Origin: JBKECA01 sp047973435
Lineage (GTDB): Bacteria; Planctomycetota; Planctomycetia; Planctomycetales; Planctomycetaceae
Reading direction: 5' to 3'
DNA length: 47,629 nucleotides
NCBI GenBank assembly: GCA_047973435.1
Contig: JBKECA010000084.1
Span: 1 to 47,629 of the forward strand
Shown here: positions 32,808-41,951 of the stretch, piece after piece
Layout of the letters: every line of letters starts with the position of its first letter
How positions within the stretch are numbered: the stretch's first letter is position 1
Translations under genes and position numbers: made by a program
Notes under the pieces: generated by a model
Databases searched by the model: none
What the model saw: only the letters and a program-made list of their open reading frames with translations
Told to the model about the DNA's origin: nothing

Positions 32808-35321
32808 ATGTCGCCTTCAATTGCTCGTTCTGGCCGCTGGGTCGGTCTGAGCCTCACGTTCTGTCTGACGGTGCTGATCTCGACTGTGATCTCAGCGGAG
32901 GAAGAATCGGCGGCGCCGGCACCGCGTACTGCCGATGCCGCGACTCCCTTGCAGGAAGAGGACCGTCGCGAGCAGGAAATCGCTGCCGGTCATTCCGCGC
33001 ATGGAGATGCCTTCAACGAAGGACCGCGACAGGCAGCGTCCTTCATTCCCGGAGTGGGCGACGTCCACTTTGAGTGCAGCTGTGCCTCACCTGAGGTTCA
33101 GCAGTTCATCGACCAAGGTGTGGGGCAGTTGCATGGATTCTGGTACTGGGAGGCGGAGCGGAGCTTTCGACAGGCGGCAATGCTCGATCCGGAGTGTGCC
33201 ATCGCCTACTGGGGCATGGCGATGGCCAACACCAACAATGCCGAACGGGCCAAAGGCTTTATTGCCGAGGCAATGAAGATCAAAGACAAAGTCACGCCCC
33301 GCGAGACACTGTACATCGAAGCCTTGAACGCTTTTCACAACGCGGAGAAGAAGGGAGACGAAGACAAAAAACGCCGTCAGGCCTTCGTCAAAGCCTACGA
33401 AAACATCCTGCATCAATTCCCCGACGACATCGAGGCCAAGGCCTTTCTCTGTCTGCAGTTGTACGACAATCGGGGCAAGGGAATTCCGATCAGCAGCTAC
33501 TTTGCAGTCAATGCGCTGTTGAACGAAGTGCTGGCAGTCAATCCTCTGCACCCCTGTCATCATTACGTGATTCATCTGTGGGACTACGAGAAGCCGGAGC
33601 GGGCGCTGAAGTCGGCAGCAGCGTGTGGTCCGGCCGCGCCGGCCATTGCCCATATGTGGCACATGCCGGGTCATATTTACTCTCGGCTGAAGCGGTATCA
33701 GGATGCGGTCTGGCAGCAGGAGGCCTCCGCTCGGGTCGATCACGCTCACATCATGCGAACGGGATTGATGCCGGATCAGATTCACAACTTCGCCCACAAC
33801 AACGAATGGCTGATTCGCAATCTGATCTTCATTGGCCGGGCACAGGACGCGCTCAACCTGGCGATGAACATGATCGACATGCCTCGGCATCCCAAGTTCA
33901 ATACGCTTAAGAAGGGGAGCGCCAATTTTGGGCGAACACGGCTCGTGCAGGTCATCAACGACTTCGAGCGGTGGGACGACGTGATCCGCCTGCAGGAGAC
34001 ACGGTATCTCGAGCCGACGGAAAAGCAGGAAGAACAGCTCAAGCGCGTCCGTCTGCTGGGTCGCGCCTATCTGCGAGTCGGTGACTCCAATGGGGCTGCT
34101 CCGATTCTCAAAGAACTTCGCGAACGGCAGACCGGGCTCGAACTGGAGCGAGACGAGGCGGTGGCTCGGGCAGAACGGATTCTCAAGGCGGTCGGCAAGT
34201 CTCAGGAAGAAATCGACGCGGAGAAGAAGGAGGAGCAGGACAAGTACAACAAGCAGCTAGGCCCGTTGGGGCAGACGCTGTACGAGCTTAACGGACTCGA
34301 ACATTTCGCCGAGGGGCGATACTCGGAAGCGCTTGAGAATTTGCAGAAAGCCGGTTCTCAACCCGCGACGCTGATGTCGCTGGTTCATCTGCGGGCCGGC
34401 AACACCGACAAGGCCCTCGAACTGATCAACAAGGAAGTCCGCGGTCACAAGAATGAAACTCTGCCGTTGGCTCATCAGACCTATATTCTGTGGGAAGCCG
34501 GCAAGCGCGATGAGGCCCAGAAGGCGTTCGAGTCTTTGCGAAAAATCTCGGCGACGATCGACTTTTCGTCACCGGTCTTCGCACGTCTGGCCCCGATTGC
34601 GAGTGAACTCGGCTGGCCGGCGGACTGGCGACTGCCGGCCACTCCCGCCCAGGATCTGGGCGATCGTCCCAATCTGGACGACCTCGGGCCGTTCCGTTGG
34701 TCCCCCTCCGCCGCGCCAGACTGGACGCTGGAGGATCATCTGGCCACCACCTGGTCTCTGTCGCACTTCAAAGGGAAGCCGGTGCTGGTGATCTTCTATC
34801 TTGGGCACGGCTGTCTGCACTGTGCCGAGCAGTTAGGGAAGTTCGCGCCCGAGTCCGGCCGATTCCGCGACGCCGGAATCGAGATCATCGCCATCAGCAC
34901 CGATCCGCCGAATCTGTTGCAGAAGAAGCTGGAAGCCTTCTCCGATGACGACTATCCATTCCCGCTGGTGTCGAACGCGTCGCTCGATGTCTTCAAGGCT
35001 TATCATTGCTTCGATGACTTCGAGCGGCAGCCGCTGCACGGGACATTTCTGATCGATGCCGACGGCCTGATCCGCTGGCAGGACATCAGCTATGAGCCAT
35101 TCATGGACCCACGGTTCGTGCTGGCGGAATCAAAGCGGCTGTTGAGCGATGGACCGGTCGACCCCGAGACGTCGGAGGCGACCGCGGGGAACAAGTCCGA
35201 CTCGAAGGACGGCGAAAGCGGAAGCGACCGGGACAAGCCGTCCGGTGATGAAAAGCCAGCTGAGAATGAACCGGGCTCGAACAATGCGGCTGCCGTCACC
35301 CCAGCTGCGGCAGGTCCGTGA
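32808..35321 (+). CDS. Exported TPR-repeat protein with a C-terminal thioredoxin-like (redoxin) domain
   Basis: A protein of 837 residues with a signal peptide (SLTFCLTVLISTVISA). After a linker, TPR-like helical repeats span about 90-590 (EVQQFIDQGVGQLHGFWYWEAERSFRQAAMLDP, AIAYWGMAMANTNN, HPCHHYVIHLWDYEKPERAL). A thioredoxin/AhpC-type redoxin domain follows at about 640-780, with FYLGHGCLHCAEQ (Cys669, Cys672) and HGTFLIDADGLIRW. The last 50 residues are acidic, Pro/Ala-rich and probably disordered. The CLHC motif could be redox active or a single-Cys peroxidase-like centre. Function is unknown. The start ATG 32808 is consistent with the signal peptide. Confidence 0.85.
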   Translation: MSPSIARSGRWVGLSLTFCLTVLISTVISAEEESAAPAPRTADAATPLQEEDRREQEIAAGHSAHGDAFNEGPRQAASFIPGVGDVHFECSCASPEVQQFIDQGVGQLHGFWYWEAERSFRQAAMLDPECAIAYWGMAMANTNNAERAKGFIAEAMKIKDKVTPRETLYIEALNAFHNAEKKGDEDKKRRQAFVKAYENILHQFPDDIEAKAFLCLQLYDNRGKGIPISSYFAVNALLNEVLAVNPLHPCHHYVIHLWDYEKPERALKSAAACGPAAPAIAHMWHMPGHIYSRLKRYQDAVWQQEASARVDHAHIMRTGLMPDQIHNFAHNNEWLIRNLIFIGRAQDALNLAMNMIDMPRHPKFNTLKKGSANFGRTRLVQVINDFERWDDVIRLQETRYLEPTEKQEEQLKRVRLLGRAYLRVGDSNGAAPILKELRERQTGLELERDEAVARAERILKAVGKSQEEIDAEKKEEQDKYNKQLGPLGQTLYELNGLEHFAEGRYSEALENLQKAGSQPATLMSLVHLRAGNTDKALELINKEVRGHKNETLPLAHQTYILWEAGKRDEAQKAFESLRKISATIDFSSPVFARLAPIASELGWPADWRLPATPAQDLGDRPNLDDLGPFRWSPSAAPDWTLEDHLATTWSLSHFKGKPVLVIFYLGHGCLHCAEQLGKFAPESGRFRDAGIEIIAISTDPPNLLQKKLEAFSDDDYPFPLVSNASLDVFKAYHCFDDFERQPLHGTFLIDADGLIRWQDISYEPFMDPRFVLAESKRLLSDGPVDPETSEATAGNKSDSKDGESGSDRDKPSGDEKPAENEPGSNNAAAVTPAAAGP

Positions 35322-35490
35322 GCTGCCGCAGCAGCGCTGGACGTCGCAGAGAGGTTTCGCTGAGTCGTGTGTCGTGAGTCGGCGGGCTTGGGAGACCGGT
35401 CCCCGCACTCAGGCCGCCTGGGCGCCGCCTTGGTGCTGAGCGTAGAGATGACCACCGAGATCTGCGGGACGGGGTGGTTGTCAATCCGCA

Positions 35491-36045
35491 TCAGACTTCG
35501 CCGTTGAGCGCCATCTCGTGGAAGCAGTGTTGAATCTGAGACTGGTTCTCCAGCAGCCAGTCGATGGTTGGTTCTCCGCGCATCGCTTTACCGATCGCCT
35601 TGGCGGTCGCCTGACGATGCGTGTCAAAGAGAATGTTGAAGTCGACGTGGGCGTCGATCACGCCCGGATCCAGCCATACTGAAACGATGATTCCGAGATC
35701 GTCGGCCTTGTCTTTGGGGATGTCTCCCGCCCGAACCGCATCCAGCACTCCGTTGGCAATGGCTGCCTGCACGGTGCCCATCAGAATGTTGGTATAGCGT
35801 TCGTTCTTGACAGTGACCTTGCTGACCATCAGCGTTGTGGGCCGCACCTGCACATCGCAGTTGAGGATGGCGAAGATACGGGAGTGACCTTTGATTTGAT
35901 CGCCGAGCAGATTGGCAATGGCATTCCCCACCGGGCCATCGAGTTCTCCGATGACGACCTCGGGTTCCGCCGCGGACCAGGCCGGCTCGGCTTCCACAAG
36001 GGCCTCACCCGTCCGCATTACAATTCGTCCATTTGCTGCTGCCAT
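35491..36045 (-). CDS. Formaldehyde-activating-enzyme (Fae)-like protein
   Basis: A protein of 184 residues homologous to Fae, which condenses formaldehyde with tetrahydromethanopterin. Fae-like segments are GEALVEAEPAWSAAEPEVVIGELDG, VRPTTLMVSKVTVKNE (about 68-83), IANGVLDAVRAGDIPKDKADDLGIIVSVW (96-124) and THRQATAKAIGKAMRGEP. At the place where the catalytic His of classical Fae is expected (VAHID), the protein has AAEPE, with Glu27 aligning by eye. So it may be a divergent paralogue rather than the enzyme itself. The start ATG is at 36045. It is divergent from the CoaB-domain gene. Confidence 0.82.
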   Translation of the reverse strand: MAAANGRIVMRTGEALVEAEPAWSAAEPEVVIGELDGPVGNAIANLLGDQIKGHSRIFAILNCDVQVRPTTLMVSKVTVKNERYTNILMGTVQAAIANGVLDAVRAGDIPKDKADDLGIIVSVWLDPGVIDAHVDFNILFDTHRQATAKAIGKAMRGEPTIDWLLENQSQIQHCFHEMALNGEV

Positions 36046-36213
36046 GACCGCGCTCCTGAATGGAAATGAAGTGAGCGGAGATTCGCAGATTCTGCTTCTC
36101 GTCGCAAAGCTATGGTCAACCGAATCACGACCACCGTGCCTGCGACTGGTTTGCCAAATCGAATCACAGTGGGCATGCTGGATGCGTCGACATTCCAATC
36201 AGACGATGGCCTT

Positions 36214-36861
36214 ATGCGCGTGCTTGTTACTGCTGGTCCGACCCGTGAGTATCTGGACGATGTTCGCTATCTCTCCAACGCGAGCAGCGGACGGATGGGG
36301 TATGCGATTGTCGAAGCGTTGTTGCAGGCGGACTGGGAGCCGGTGCTGGTCAGCGGGCCGGTGGAGATTCCCGTCCCGCGGGGTTGTGAGTTTCATCCCG
36401 TGGTGACGACGGCCGACATGCGGGAGGCCTGCGTGCGATTGTTTCCGGACTGCGATGGCGTTATCGCCGCCGCCGCCGTTTGCGACTACCAGCCTGTGAA
36501 ACGTGTGACGGGCAAGTTGTCTAAGCGTGGCGGGCCGATCACCGTCGAGATGATCGAAACGGACGATGTGCTGGCCGAACTGGGCAGTCTCAAGGGAGAT
36601 CGGTGGGTGGTGGGCTTCGCGCTGGAGGCCCAGAACCCGCGAGAGAACGCCCTGCAGAAATTACGCCGGAAGAATTGCGACTGGATCGTGCTGAACAGCC
36701 CGGCGGCCATTGGTGCGGAATCGAATCGTGTCGAGTTGATCGACTCCCGAGAAGCGACTGTCGCCGAGTGGTCGGGACCGAAGTCGACCGTCGCAGCCGA
36801 GCTGGTCGGATATCTGCGTCAGCATACTCAATCGAGACCGCAGCCGAGACGAAGGTCTTGA
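36214..36861 (+). CDS. coaB: Phosphopantothenoylcysteine synthetase-type CoaB domain
   Basis: A standalone CoaB domain of 215 residues; the enzyme joins 4'-phosphopantothenate to cysteine in CoA synthesis. Motifs are VLVTAGPTREYLDDVRYLSN-SSGRMG at the N-terminus, IAAAAVCDYQPVKRVTGKLSK, WVVGFALE, and DWIVLNSPAAIGAESNRVELID near the C-terminus. No CoaC decarboxylase domain is fused, unlike the usual bacterial CoaBC; a separate CoaC must be encoded elsewhere if this is the CoA enzyme. Start ATG 36214; ATG 36175 is an alternative adding 13 residues. It is divergent from the Fae-like gene. Confidence 0.85.
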   Translation: MRVLVTAGPTREYLDDVRYLSNASSGRMGYAIVEALLQADWEPVLVSGPVEIPVPRGCEFHPVVTTADMREACVRLFPDCDGVIAAAAVCDYQPVKRVTGKLSKRGGPITVEMIETDDVLAELGSLKGDRWVVGFALEAQNPRENALQKLRRKNCDWIVLNSPAAIGAESNRVELIDSREATVAEWSGPKSTVAAELVGYLRQHTQSRPQPRRRS

Positions 36862-37004
36862 ATCGGGAGTCGGTCGCGATTCATCGCGACGCCACAGCGG
36901 TCGGAGTCGCGACTTGCCGTGACTCACGTCATGTCGATTCGCTAACCTCATAGTGCAAGACGATACTCGGGCGATCGACGTCGCCGACATCCGAAGGAGC
37001 CTCC

Positions 37005-38456
37005 ATGCTGCCAATCGACAATCATTCCCGACGTCACTTTTTGGCCCAGTCGTCGCTCAGTGTGAGTTCGGTCGCACTCTCCTGGCTGCTGCATCACGAT
37101 ACGGCCCATGCACAACCGACCAGACCGGAATTGCAGCCCCGGTCGTTCGACGTGACTCCCAAGCAGCCATCGCAGCCACCGAAGGCGCGGGCGATGATTT
37201 CCCTGTGGATGCAGGGGGGACCCAGCCATCATGACATGTTCGATCCCAAGCCGCTGATGGCCAAGTATGACGGCCAGCCCTTCCCCGGCGAGATCAAGTA
37301 TGACAACGCCGCGCAGGCAAGCTCGAAGGTGTTTGCCTCTCCGTGGACGTTCGCCCCGCGAGGCGAATGCGGGACAGAACTTTCCGAACTGCTCCCCTAC
37401 ACGTCGGGCGTGGTGGACGACATCTGTCTGATCCGGTCGATGCATACCGGCGTCAACAATCATGGCCAGTCGATCCGGGCGCTGCAGACCGGGCGCTTGT
37501 TGGAGGGACGTCCCAGCATGGGGGCCTGGCTGACCTATGGTCTCGGTTGCGAAGCGGACAATCTGCCGGCGTTCCTGGCGCTGATCGATCCGGGACAACT
37601 GCCGGTGCTGGGGGTCGAGAACTGGCAGAATGGCTTCTTGCCGTCGATCTATCAGGGGACGGTCGTGCGGCCACAGGAACCGCGGATTCTCGACCTGACA
37701 CCGCCGCCCCATCTGGCGGGACAACCGCAGGCGAACTCGCTGGCGTTTCTGCAGGAACTCAATCGCCGTCACCTGGAAGCGCGGCCGGGAGAACTCGATC
37801 TGGAGGCGCGAATCGCATCGTACGAACTCGCGGCCAAGATGCAGACGGCGGCTGCGGAGGCGCTCGATCTTTCACAAGAAACGCGGGCCACTCAGGAGTT
37901 GTATGGCATGTATGCCAAAAACGCGACGACGCGCGAGTATGGAGCACGCTGTCTGATCGCGCGGCGGCTGATCGAGCGGGGTGTCCGTTTTGTGCAGGTC
38001 TACACACAAAACCAGTTGTGGGACAGCCACGGCAGCATTCGCACGGGCTTGCCTGCCGCCTGTCAGAAGGTCGATCAACCTTCGGCCGCGCTGGTTGCCG
38101 ATCTCAAAGCCCGCGGGTTACTGGACTCGACCGTGGTTCACTGGGGGGGCGAGATGGGGCGGCTGCCGGTGGTGCAGAACGACGCTGGCGCAGCCAAGAT
38201 TGGCCGCGACCATAACACTTACGGTTTCAGTTCCTGGGTCGCCGGAGGCGGATTCAAGGCGGGTTGTGTTTACGGCGCAACGGATGAATGGGGGCACCAT
38301 GCCGTCGAGAATGTGGTTCATCACTACGACTATCACGCGACGCTGTTGCACTTGTTTGGGCTCGACCCGACTACGCTGACGTTCAAATGGTCCAATCGCG
38401 AACAGACACTGACGGACGGCCAGCCGGGCGAAGTGATCACTGGCTTGCTGGCGTGA
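37005..38456 (+). CDS. DUF1501 family protein
   Basis: A protein of 483 residues with a twin-arginine signal at the very N-terminus (SRRHFLAQSSLSVSSVALSWLL, Arg9-Arg10). The DUF1501 core, related to the sulfatase/alkaline phosphatase fold, shows MISLWMQGGPSHHDMFDPKP, IRSMHTGVNNHGQSIRALQTG, RCLIARRLIERGVRFVQVY, VVHWGGEMGRLPVVQ and GRDHNTYGFSSWVAGGGFKAG. DUF1501 proteins are very numerous in Planctomycetes and usually sit next to DUF1549/DUF1553 cytochrome-like genes; no such partner is adjacent here. Function unknown. The next gene begins 58 bp downstream. Confidence 0.92.
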   Translation: MLPIDNHSRRHFLAQSSLSVSSVALSWLLHHDTAHAQPTRPELQPRSFDVTPKQPSQPPKARAMISLWMQGGPSHHDMFDPKPLMAKYDGQPFPGEIKYDNAAQASSKVFASPWTFAPRGECGTELSELLPYTSGVVDDICLIRSMHTGVNNHGQSIRALQTGRLLEGRPSMGAWLTYGLGCEADNLPAFLALIDPGQLPVLGVENWQNGFLPSIYQGTVVRPQEPRILDLTPPPHLAGQPQANSLAFLQELNRRHLEARPGELDLEARIASYELAAKMQTAAAEALDLSQETRATQELYGMYAKNATTREYGARCLIARRLIERGVRFVQVYTQNQLWDSHGSIRTGLPAACQKVDQPSAALVADLKARGLLDSTVVHWGGEMGRLPVVQNDAGAAKIGRDHNTYGFSSWVAGGGFKAGCVYGATDEWGHHAVENVVHHYDYHATLLHLFGLDPTTLTFKWSNREQTLTDGQPGEVITGLLA

Positions 38457-38514
38457 TCGAACGGACGAAACAGCAACTGGCGGCGACCGGAATCGACACC
38501 AGCAGGATGACACG

Positions 38515-38868
38515 GTGATCGTGTGGCTCTCGTCGTATCCGCGCTCGGGCAATTCCTATTGCCGGTTTGTCGCCTATTGTTGTCGCGGGGTGCAAAGCAT
38601 TGATCGGTACTCGATTGGCGTGCACGACAGCAGACCCTATTTTCTAAATGTCTCGGGGTCGCTGGAATCGCTGGCTGCCGCGGAGGAGACCTACCTGGTC
38701 AAGACGCACGACCTGCCTCAATCCGGGGATGTCTGGCCGACCTTGTACCTGGTGCGGGATGGACGCGACTCTCTGGTGTCTGTAACCCTTCGCCTCCACT
38801 GGAAACCCGTTACAACGGGATGTGATACGGCAAGCCCTGTAATTCAGGGCTTGTTTCATTGGCCGTGA
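38515..38868 (+). pseudogene. Truncated sulfotransferase (N-terminal part only)
   Basis: A 117-residue reading frame from GTG 38515. It carries the two PAPS-binding signatures of a sulfotransferase: WLSSYPRSGNSY (5'-phosphosulfate loop, residues 4-15) and LYLVRDGRDSLVS (3'-phosphate motif, 77-89). Family members are usually 250-300 residues or more. After residue about 90 the similarity stops and the frame runs into hairpins (CCCGTT-ac-AACGGG at 38806-38819 and the hairpin at 38831-38853). The catalytic C-terminal part is missing, so it is probably a remnant left by a deletion. Confidence 0.7.
38831..38856 (+). terminator. Hairpin terminator after the sulfotransferase remnant
   Basis: CAAGCCCTG (38831-38839), loop TAATT, then CAGGGCTTG (38845-38853) and TTT. 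It lies inside the remnant's reading frame, before the HIT gene. Confidence 0.65.
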
Positions 38869-38945
38869 TCGCTTATTTCACGGTCAACACGACGGCTGCG
38901 GCACCGATCGGGGCCAGCTGCGGTCACAAAAAGGAACTGCCCGCC

Positions 38946-39356
38946 ATGCCCAGCCTGTTTACGCGCATCATTCAGGGGGAGATTCCCGGCCGGTTTGTTT
39001 ATCGCGATGACCGCTGCGTGGCGTTCTTAACGATCGCTCCACTGAAGCCGGGCCACACGCTCGTAGTGCCCGTTCAGGAAGTGGATCACTGGATCGACAT
39101 GCCGGCGGATCTTTCGGCCCATGTTTTTTCGGTGGGACAGAAGGTGGCAACCGCCATTCAACGCATCTGGAATCCGGAAAAGGTCGGCCTGATGATTGCT
39201 GGTCTAGAGGTGCGCCATGTGCACCTCCACCTGACTCCGATCTGGGCCATCGGCGACATGAACTTCGCCAATCAGCAGCAGAACCCGGACCCCGCTGTCA
39301 TGGACGAAGCCATGCACAAGCTCCGCGCGGAACTCGGCTGGCAACCCCCGGCGTAA
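38946..39356 (+). CDS. HIT family protein
   Basis: A histidine-triad nucleotide hydrolase/transferase-like protein of 136 residues. It begins SLFTRIIQGEIPGRFVYRDDRCVAF, has APLKPGHTLVVPVQEVDHW at 31-49, and the HIT motif HVHLHLTP (His91, His93, His95). HIT proteins hydrolyse adenosine phosphoramidates or related nucleotides; the precise substrate is not known. Start ATG 38946 is internal to an ORF that begins at 38859 but fits the family. Dispersed repeat copy B lies 56 bp after the stop. Confidence 0.92.
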   Translation: MPSLFTRIIQGEIPGRFVYRDDRCVAFLTIAPLKPGHTLVVPVQEVDHWIDMPADLSAHVFSVGQKVATAIQRIWNPEKVGLMIAGLEVRHVHLHLTPIWAIGDMNFANQQQNPDPAVMDEAMHKLRAELGWQPPA

Positions 39357-40127
39357 GATTGCGCCCGCGGCATCGCATGAGATGCTACCGACGGTCTGCC
39401 ACGCGGGACTCTATACTGCCCGCGGTAGCGAGTGAGATGATTCGGACGTTAAAGCCCGGCGAGGCAAAACGTATCAACATTGACCGCGTGCGGTATGTCA
39501 CGTCCGAATCCTCTTTCGCGCGCGGTGTATCAACACCGTTCTGTCCGGCTGAGAATGCCGCGCTGGATGTCTGCGCCCAGGCAAGCTGTACCGGTCGCGA
39601 AAGTCCTTCTATCTGCACAGGGTTTGGGGAACAATCCAAACGCAGCTTTGCGCGGGCGTCGGTTCGACGACATCGGCCGGTATCTCGCTTCCCGCGGTCA
39701 ACTCGTTTGCCCGGAACGTCCGATCATGCCTCCGGACTCCCACGGACACCGGATTGACTTGATGGACCGCACGGACCTGCCTCAGCTATCGCGTTTTGAT
39801 CTGCACCGTTCGCTTTCCGCGGCGGAGGCGATTGAGCAGCGGGCCTTGCAGACCTCGTCGCCCGACCTCCGCCGCGTGCTTCTGAAGTCGAGTTGCGACC
39901 TCCTCGATCACGCCCTCCGCTGCTCCCTGGGCGGGCCCTTGCGACGTCGCCGCTAATCTGCGTGCGCGATGGCACCGACCAGATGGGTTCGGTCATTTGG
40001 CTGCTCGGTTGACTTTTGATCCGCGACCGGGAACCCTCAGTATTCGGTGCGCGTGGCAGGCATCGGGCGATGTCTTGTCCGTCAAGCCCCGGATGCCCTT
40101 CTGGTTCGCAGTCAGGCGGATTCTACA
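39357..40127. other. Intergenic region with dispersed repeat copy B and a possible small ORF
   Basis: 771 bp. Repeat copy B lies at 39413-39496. A possible 76-codon ORF runs from ATG 39726 to 39956 (contains DLHRSLSAAEAIEQRA and LLKSSCDLLDHAL, helical in character). I do not recognise it and its coding status is uncertain. Confidence 0.4.
39413..39496 (+). repeat. Dispersed 84-bp repeat, copy B
   Basis: It matches copy A (12059-12142, opposite strand) at 78 of 84 positions and shares 28 identical bases with partial copy C. It lies downstream of the HIT gene. Confidence 0.82.
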
Positions 40128-41327
40128 ATGCCGATTCGTCTCAAGTTCTGGCTGGTCACGGTCTCGCTGATCTGGACGGCGACCTTCGCCGCCGCGGGCG
40201 ACATCTCCTTCCGCGAGGTGGTGCTGGACGCGGCTGCCGCCAAGAAAACCTGCTACGCCGTTGAACTGGCAGATGTTGACGGCGATGGCGACCAGGACAT
40301 CGTGGTCGTCACCGACAATCGGGTGCAATGGTACGAGCAGCCGAGCTGGGACAAGCACGTCATCCTCGAAGATCAGACGACGCTCGACAATGTGTGCATC
40401 GCCTCGCATGACATCGATCAGGATGGTCAGGTCGATTTCGCATTGGGAGCGGGCTGGACCAAGGTTGGAACGATTCAATGGATCACCCGAAACGCCGATC
40501 CAAAGGCCTTGTGGACGGTGCATGCCATTGGCGTCGAACCGTCGACTCACCGGATGCGCTGGGCCAATGTGCTTGGCAAGGATCGCCCTCAGCTTGTGGT
40601 CTCGCCGTTGAAGGCCAGCAGTGGGACCGGTGTGCGGCTGACGGCGTTCGAGATTCCGGATGACCCCAAACACGACCGCTGGCCCGCGACCGTGCTCGAC
40701 GACTCATTGAACCGCATGCACAACCACTGGCATATCGACTTTAATGGCGACGGCATTGCCTCGACGATCACCGCCAGCCAGGAGGGGCTTTCACTCATCC
40801 GTCGAGAGGACGATGGCGGATTCGGTCGTCGGCTGGTTGGTTCGGGCCTGCCGGGGGACAAGCCGGAAGCCAGCGGCGCGGGGGAGGCGAAGGTCGGCCG
40901 GCTGGCGAGGGGACGTCCGTTCATGGCGACGGTCGAACCGATGCACGGCACGACGGTGGCCGTCTATACCGCACCGCCGCAGCTGCCGGAGGGAGAACTC
41001 GCCACCCGGTACGTTCTGGACGACACGCTCCAGCAGGGGCACGCCGTCTGGTGTGTTGACCTTGATGGAGACGGCGTCGATGAGGTCGTCATCGGCCATC
41101 GCGAACCGGGAACGGGCGACATCAAGGGCCCCGGCGTCTACGTCTACCGCGCGACAGCGGAGGACGGCTCGAAATGGACCAAGCAAGTGGTCGACGATGG
41201 CGGCATGGCCTGTGAAGACCTCGTCTGCTCCGATTTGACCGGCGACGGCCGACCCGACATTGTGGCTGTCGGGCGGAAGACGCTGAACGTCAAGCTTTAC
41301 GTCAATGACGGTACTGGCCACAAGTAG
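40128..41327 (+). CDS. Exported FG-GAP/VCBS-repeat protein
   Basis: A 399-residue protein with a signal peptide (FWLVTVSLIWTATFAAA). It has beta-propeller FG-GAP/VCBS repeats with calcium-binding-type loops: ADVDGDGDQDIVVV, HDIDQDGQVDFALG, FNGDGIASTI, VDLDGDGVDEVVIG and SDLTGDGRPDIVAVG. Each loop has the D-x-D-x-D/G spacing typical of Ca2+ binding. Ligand and function are unknown; such proteins are common at the planctomycete cell surface. Start ATG 40128 suits the signal peptide; 40047 would add 27 residues. Confidence 0.85.
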   Translation: MPIRLKFWLVTVSLIWTATFAAAGDISFREVVLDAAAAKKTCYAVELADVDGDGDQDIVVVTDNRVQWYEQPSWDKHVILEDQTTLDNVCIASHDIDQDGQVDFALGAGWTKVGTIQWITRNADPKALWTVHAIGVEPSTHRMRWANVLGKDRPQLVVSPLKASSGTGVRLTAFEIPDDPKHDRWPATVLDDSLNRMHNHWHIDFNGDGIASTITASQEGLSLIRREDDGGFGRRLVGSGLPGDKPEASGAGEAKVGRLARGRPFMATVEPMHGTTVAVYTAPPQLPEGELATRYVLDDTLQQGHAVWCVDLDGDGVDEVVIGHREPGTGDIKGPGVYVYRATAEDGSKWTKQVVDDGGMACEDLVCSDLTGDGRPDIVAVGRKTLNVKLYVNDGTGHK

Positions 41328-41366
41328 CCAGCCTGCGGTAGGGCTGCAAGCGGATGATGGTCCTGT

Positions 41367-41951
41367 TTATGCAGCCCGGTGGAGCTTCAACAGGGGCTCG
41401 TTCCGCAGGAACTCGGCGTGCTCGCGGATCTTAAGGTATTCAAAGTTCACCAGCAGCCGCCACGACCACCAGGCAGAGATCGCCAGTCCCAGAAACACGA
41501 TGCTGCCCGACAGCGCGGTCTCCGCGGTGTACGGCGAGTGTTCCGGCAGTCGCAGTGAATGCATGGCCAGGACGAAGGCGCACAGCACTGAGTTCAGTGC
41601 CCAGCCCCGCGAGATGCGAATTCGCGTGCGTCCATACTCATGCTGGTCCGCCAGACGCGGCGAACTACTGAGCACCAGTCGACGCGCATCCTGATAGGCC
41701 CGCTTGCTGTCGAAGAACCGGGCTCGAATCCCACCGCTGAACAGGCGGTCGAATGTCCAGTCCGCCATGCGGTCGGTGATGATTCCGAAGACGTACAGGA
41801 ACGCCAGCGACACCAGCAAAAGCGGATACGATCGCAACCAGGGTGCCGGGATCTCCTGCAGCGGCACCGCACCGCCGAGCACGAGCAACACCCAGCACGC
41901 CGCTCCGACGCCAATCACCAGCAGCTCGACAAACAGATTCGTCGTACTCAT
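41367..41951 (-). CDS. Hypothetical integral membrane protein
   Basis: A 194-residue protein with about four membrane segments (LLVIGVGAACWVLLVLGGAV, YPLLLVSLAFLYVFGIITD, LNSVLCAFVLAMHSL, SIVFLGLAISAWWSWRLLV) and a central basic, soluble stretch (FFDSKRAYQDARRLVLSSSP) between the second and third. No family recognised. The start ATG is at 41951. It is convergent with the FG-GAP gene. Confidence 0.7.
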   Translation of the reverse strand: MSTTNLFVELLVIGVGAACWVLLVLGGAVPLQEIPAPWLRSYPLLLVSLAFLYVFGIITDRMADWTFDRLFSGGIRARFFDSKRAYQDARRLVLSSSPRLADQHEYGRTRIRISRGWALNSVLCAFVLAMHSLRLPEHSPYTAETALSGSIVFLGLAISAWWSWRLLVNFEYLKIREHAEFLRNEPLLKLHRAA

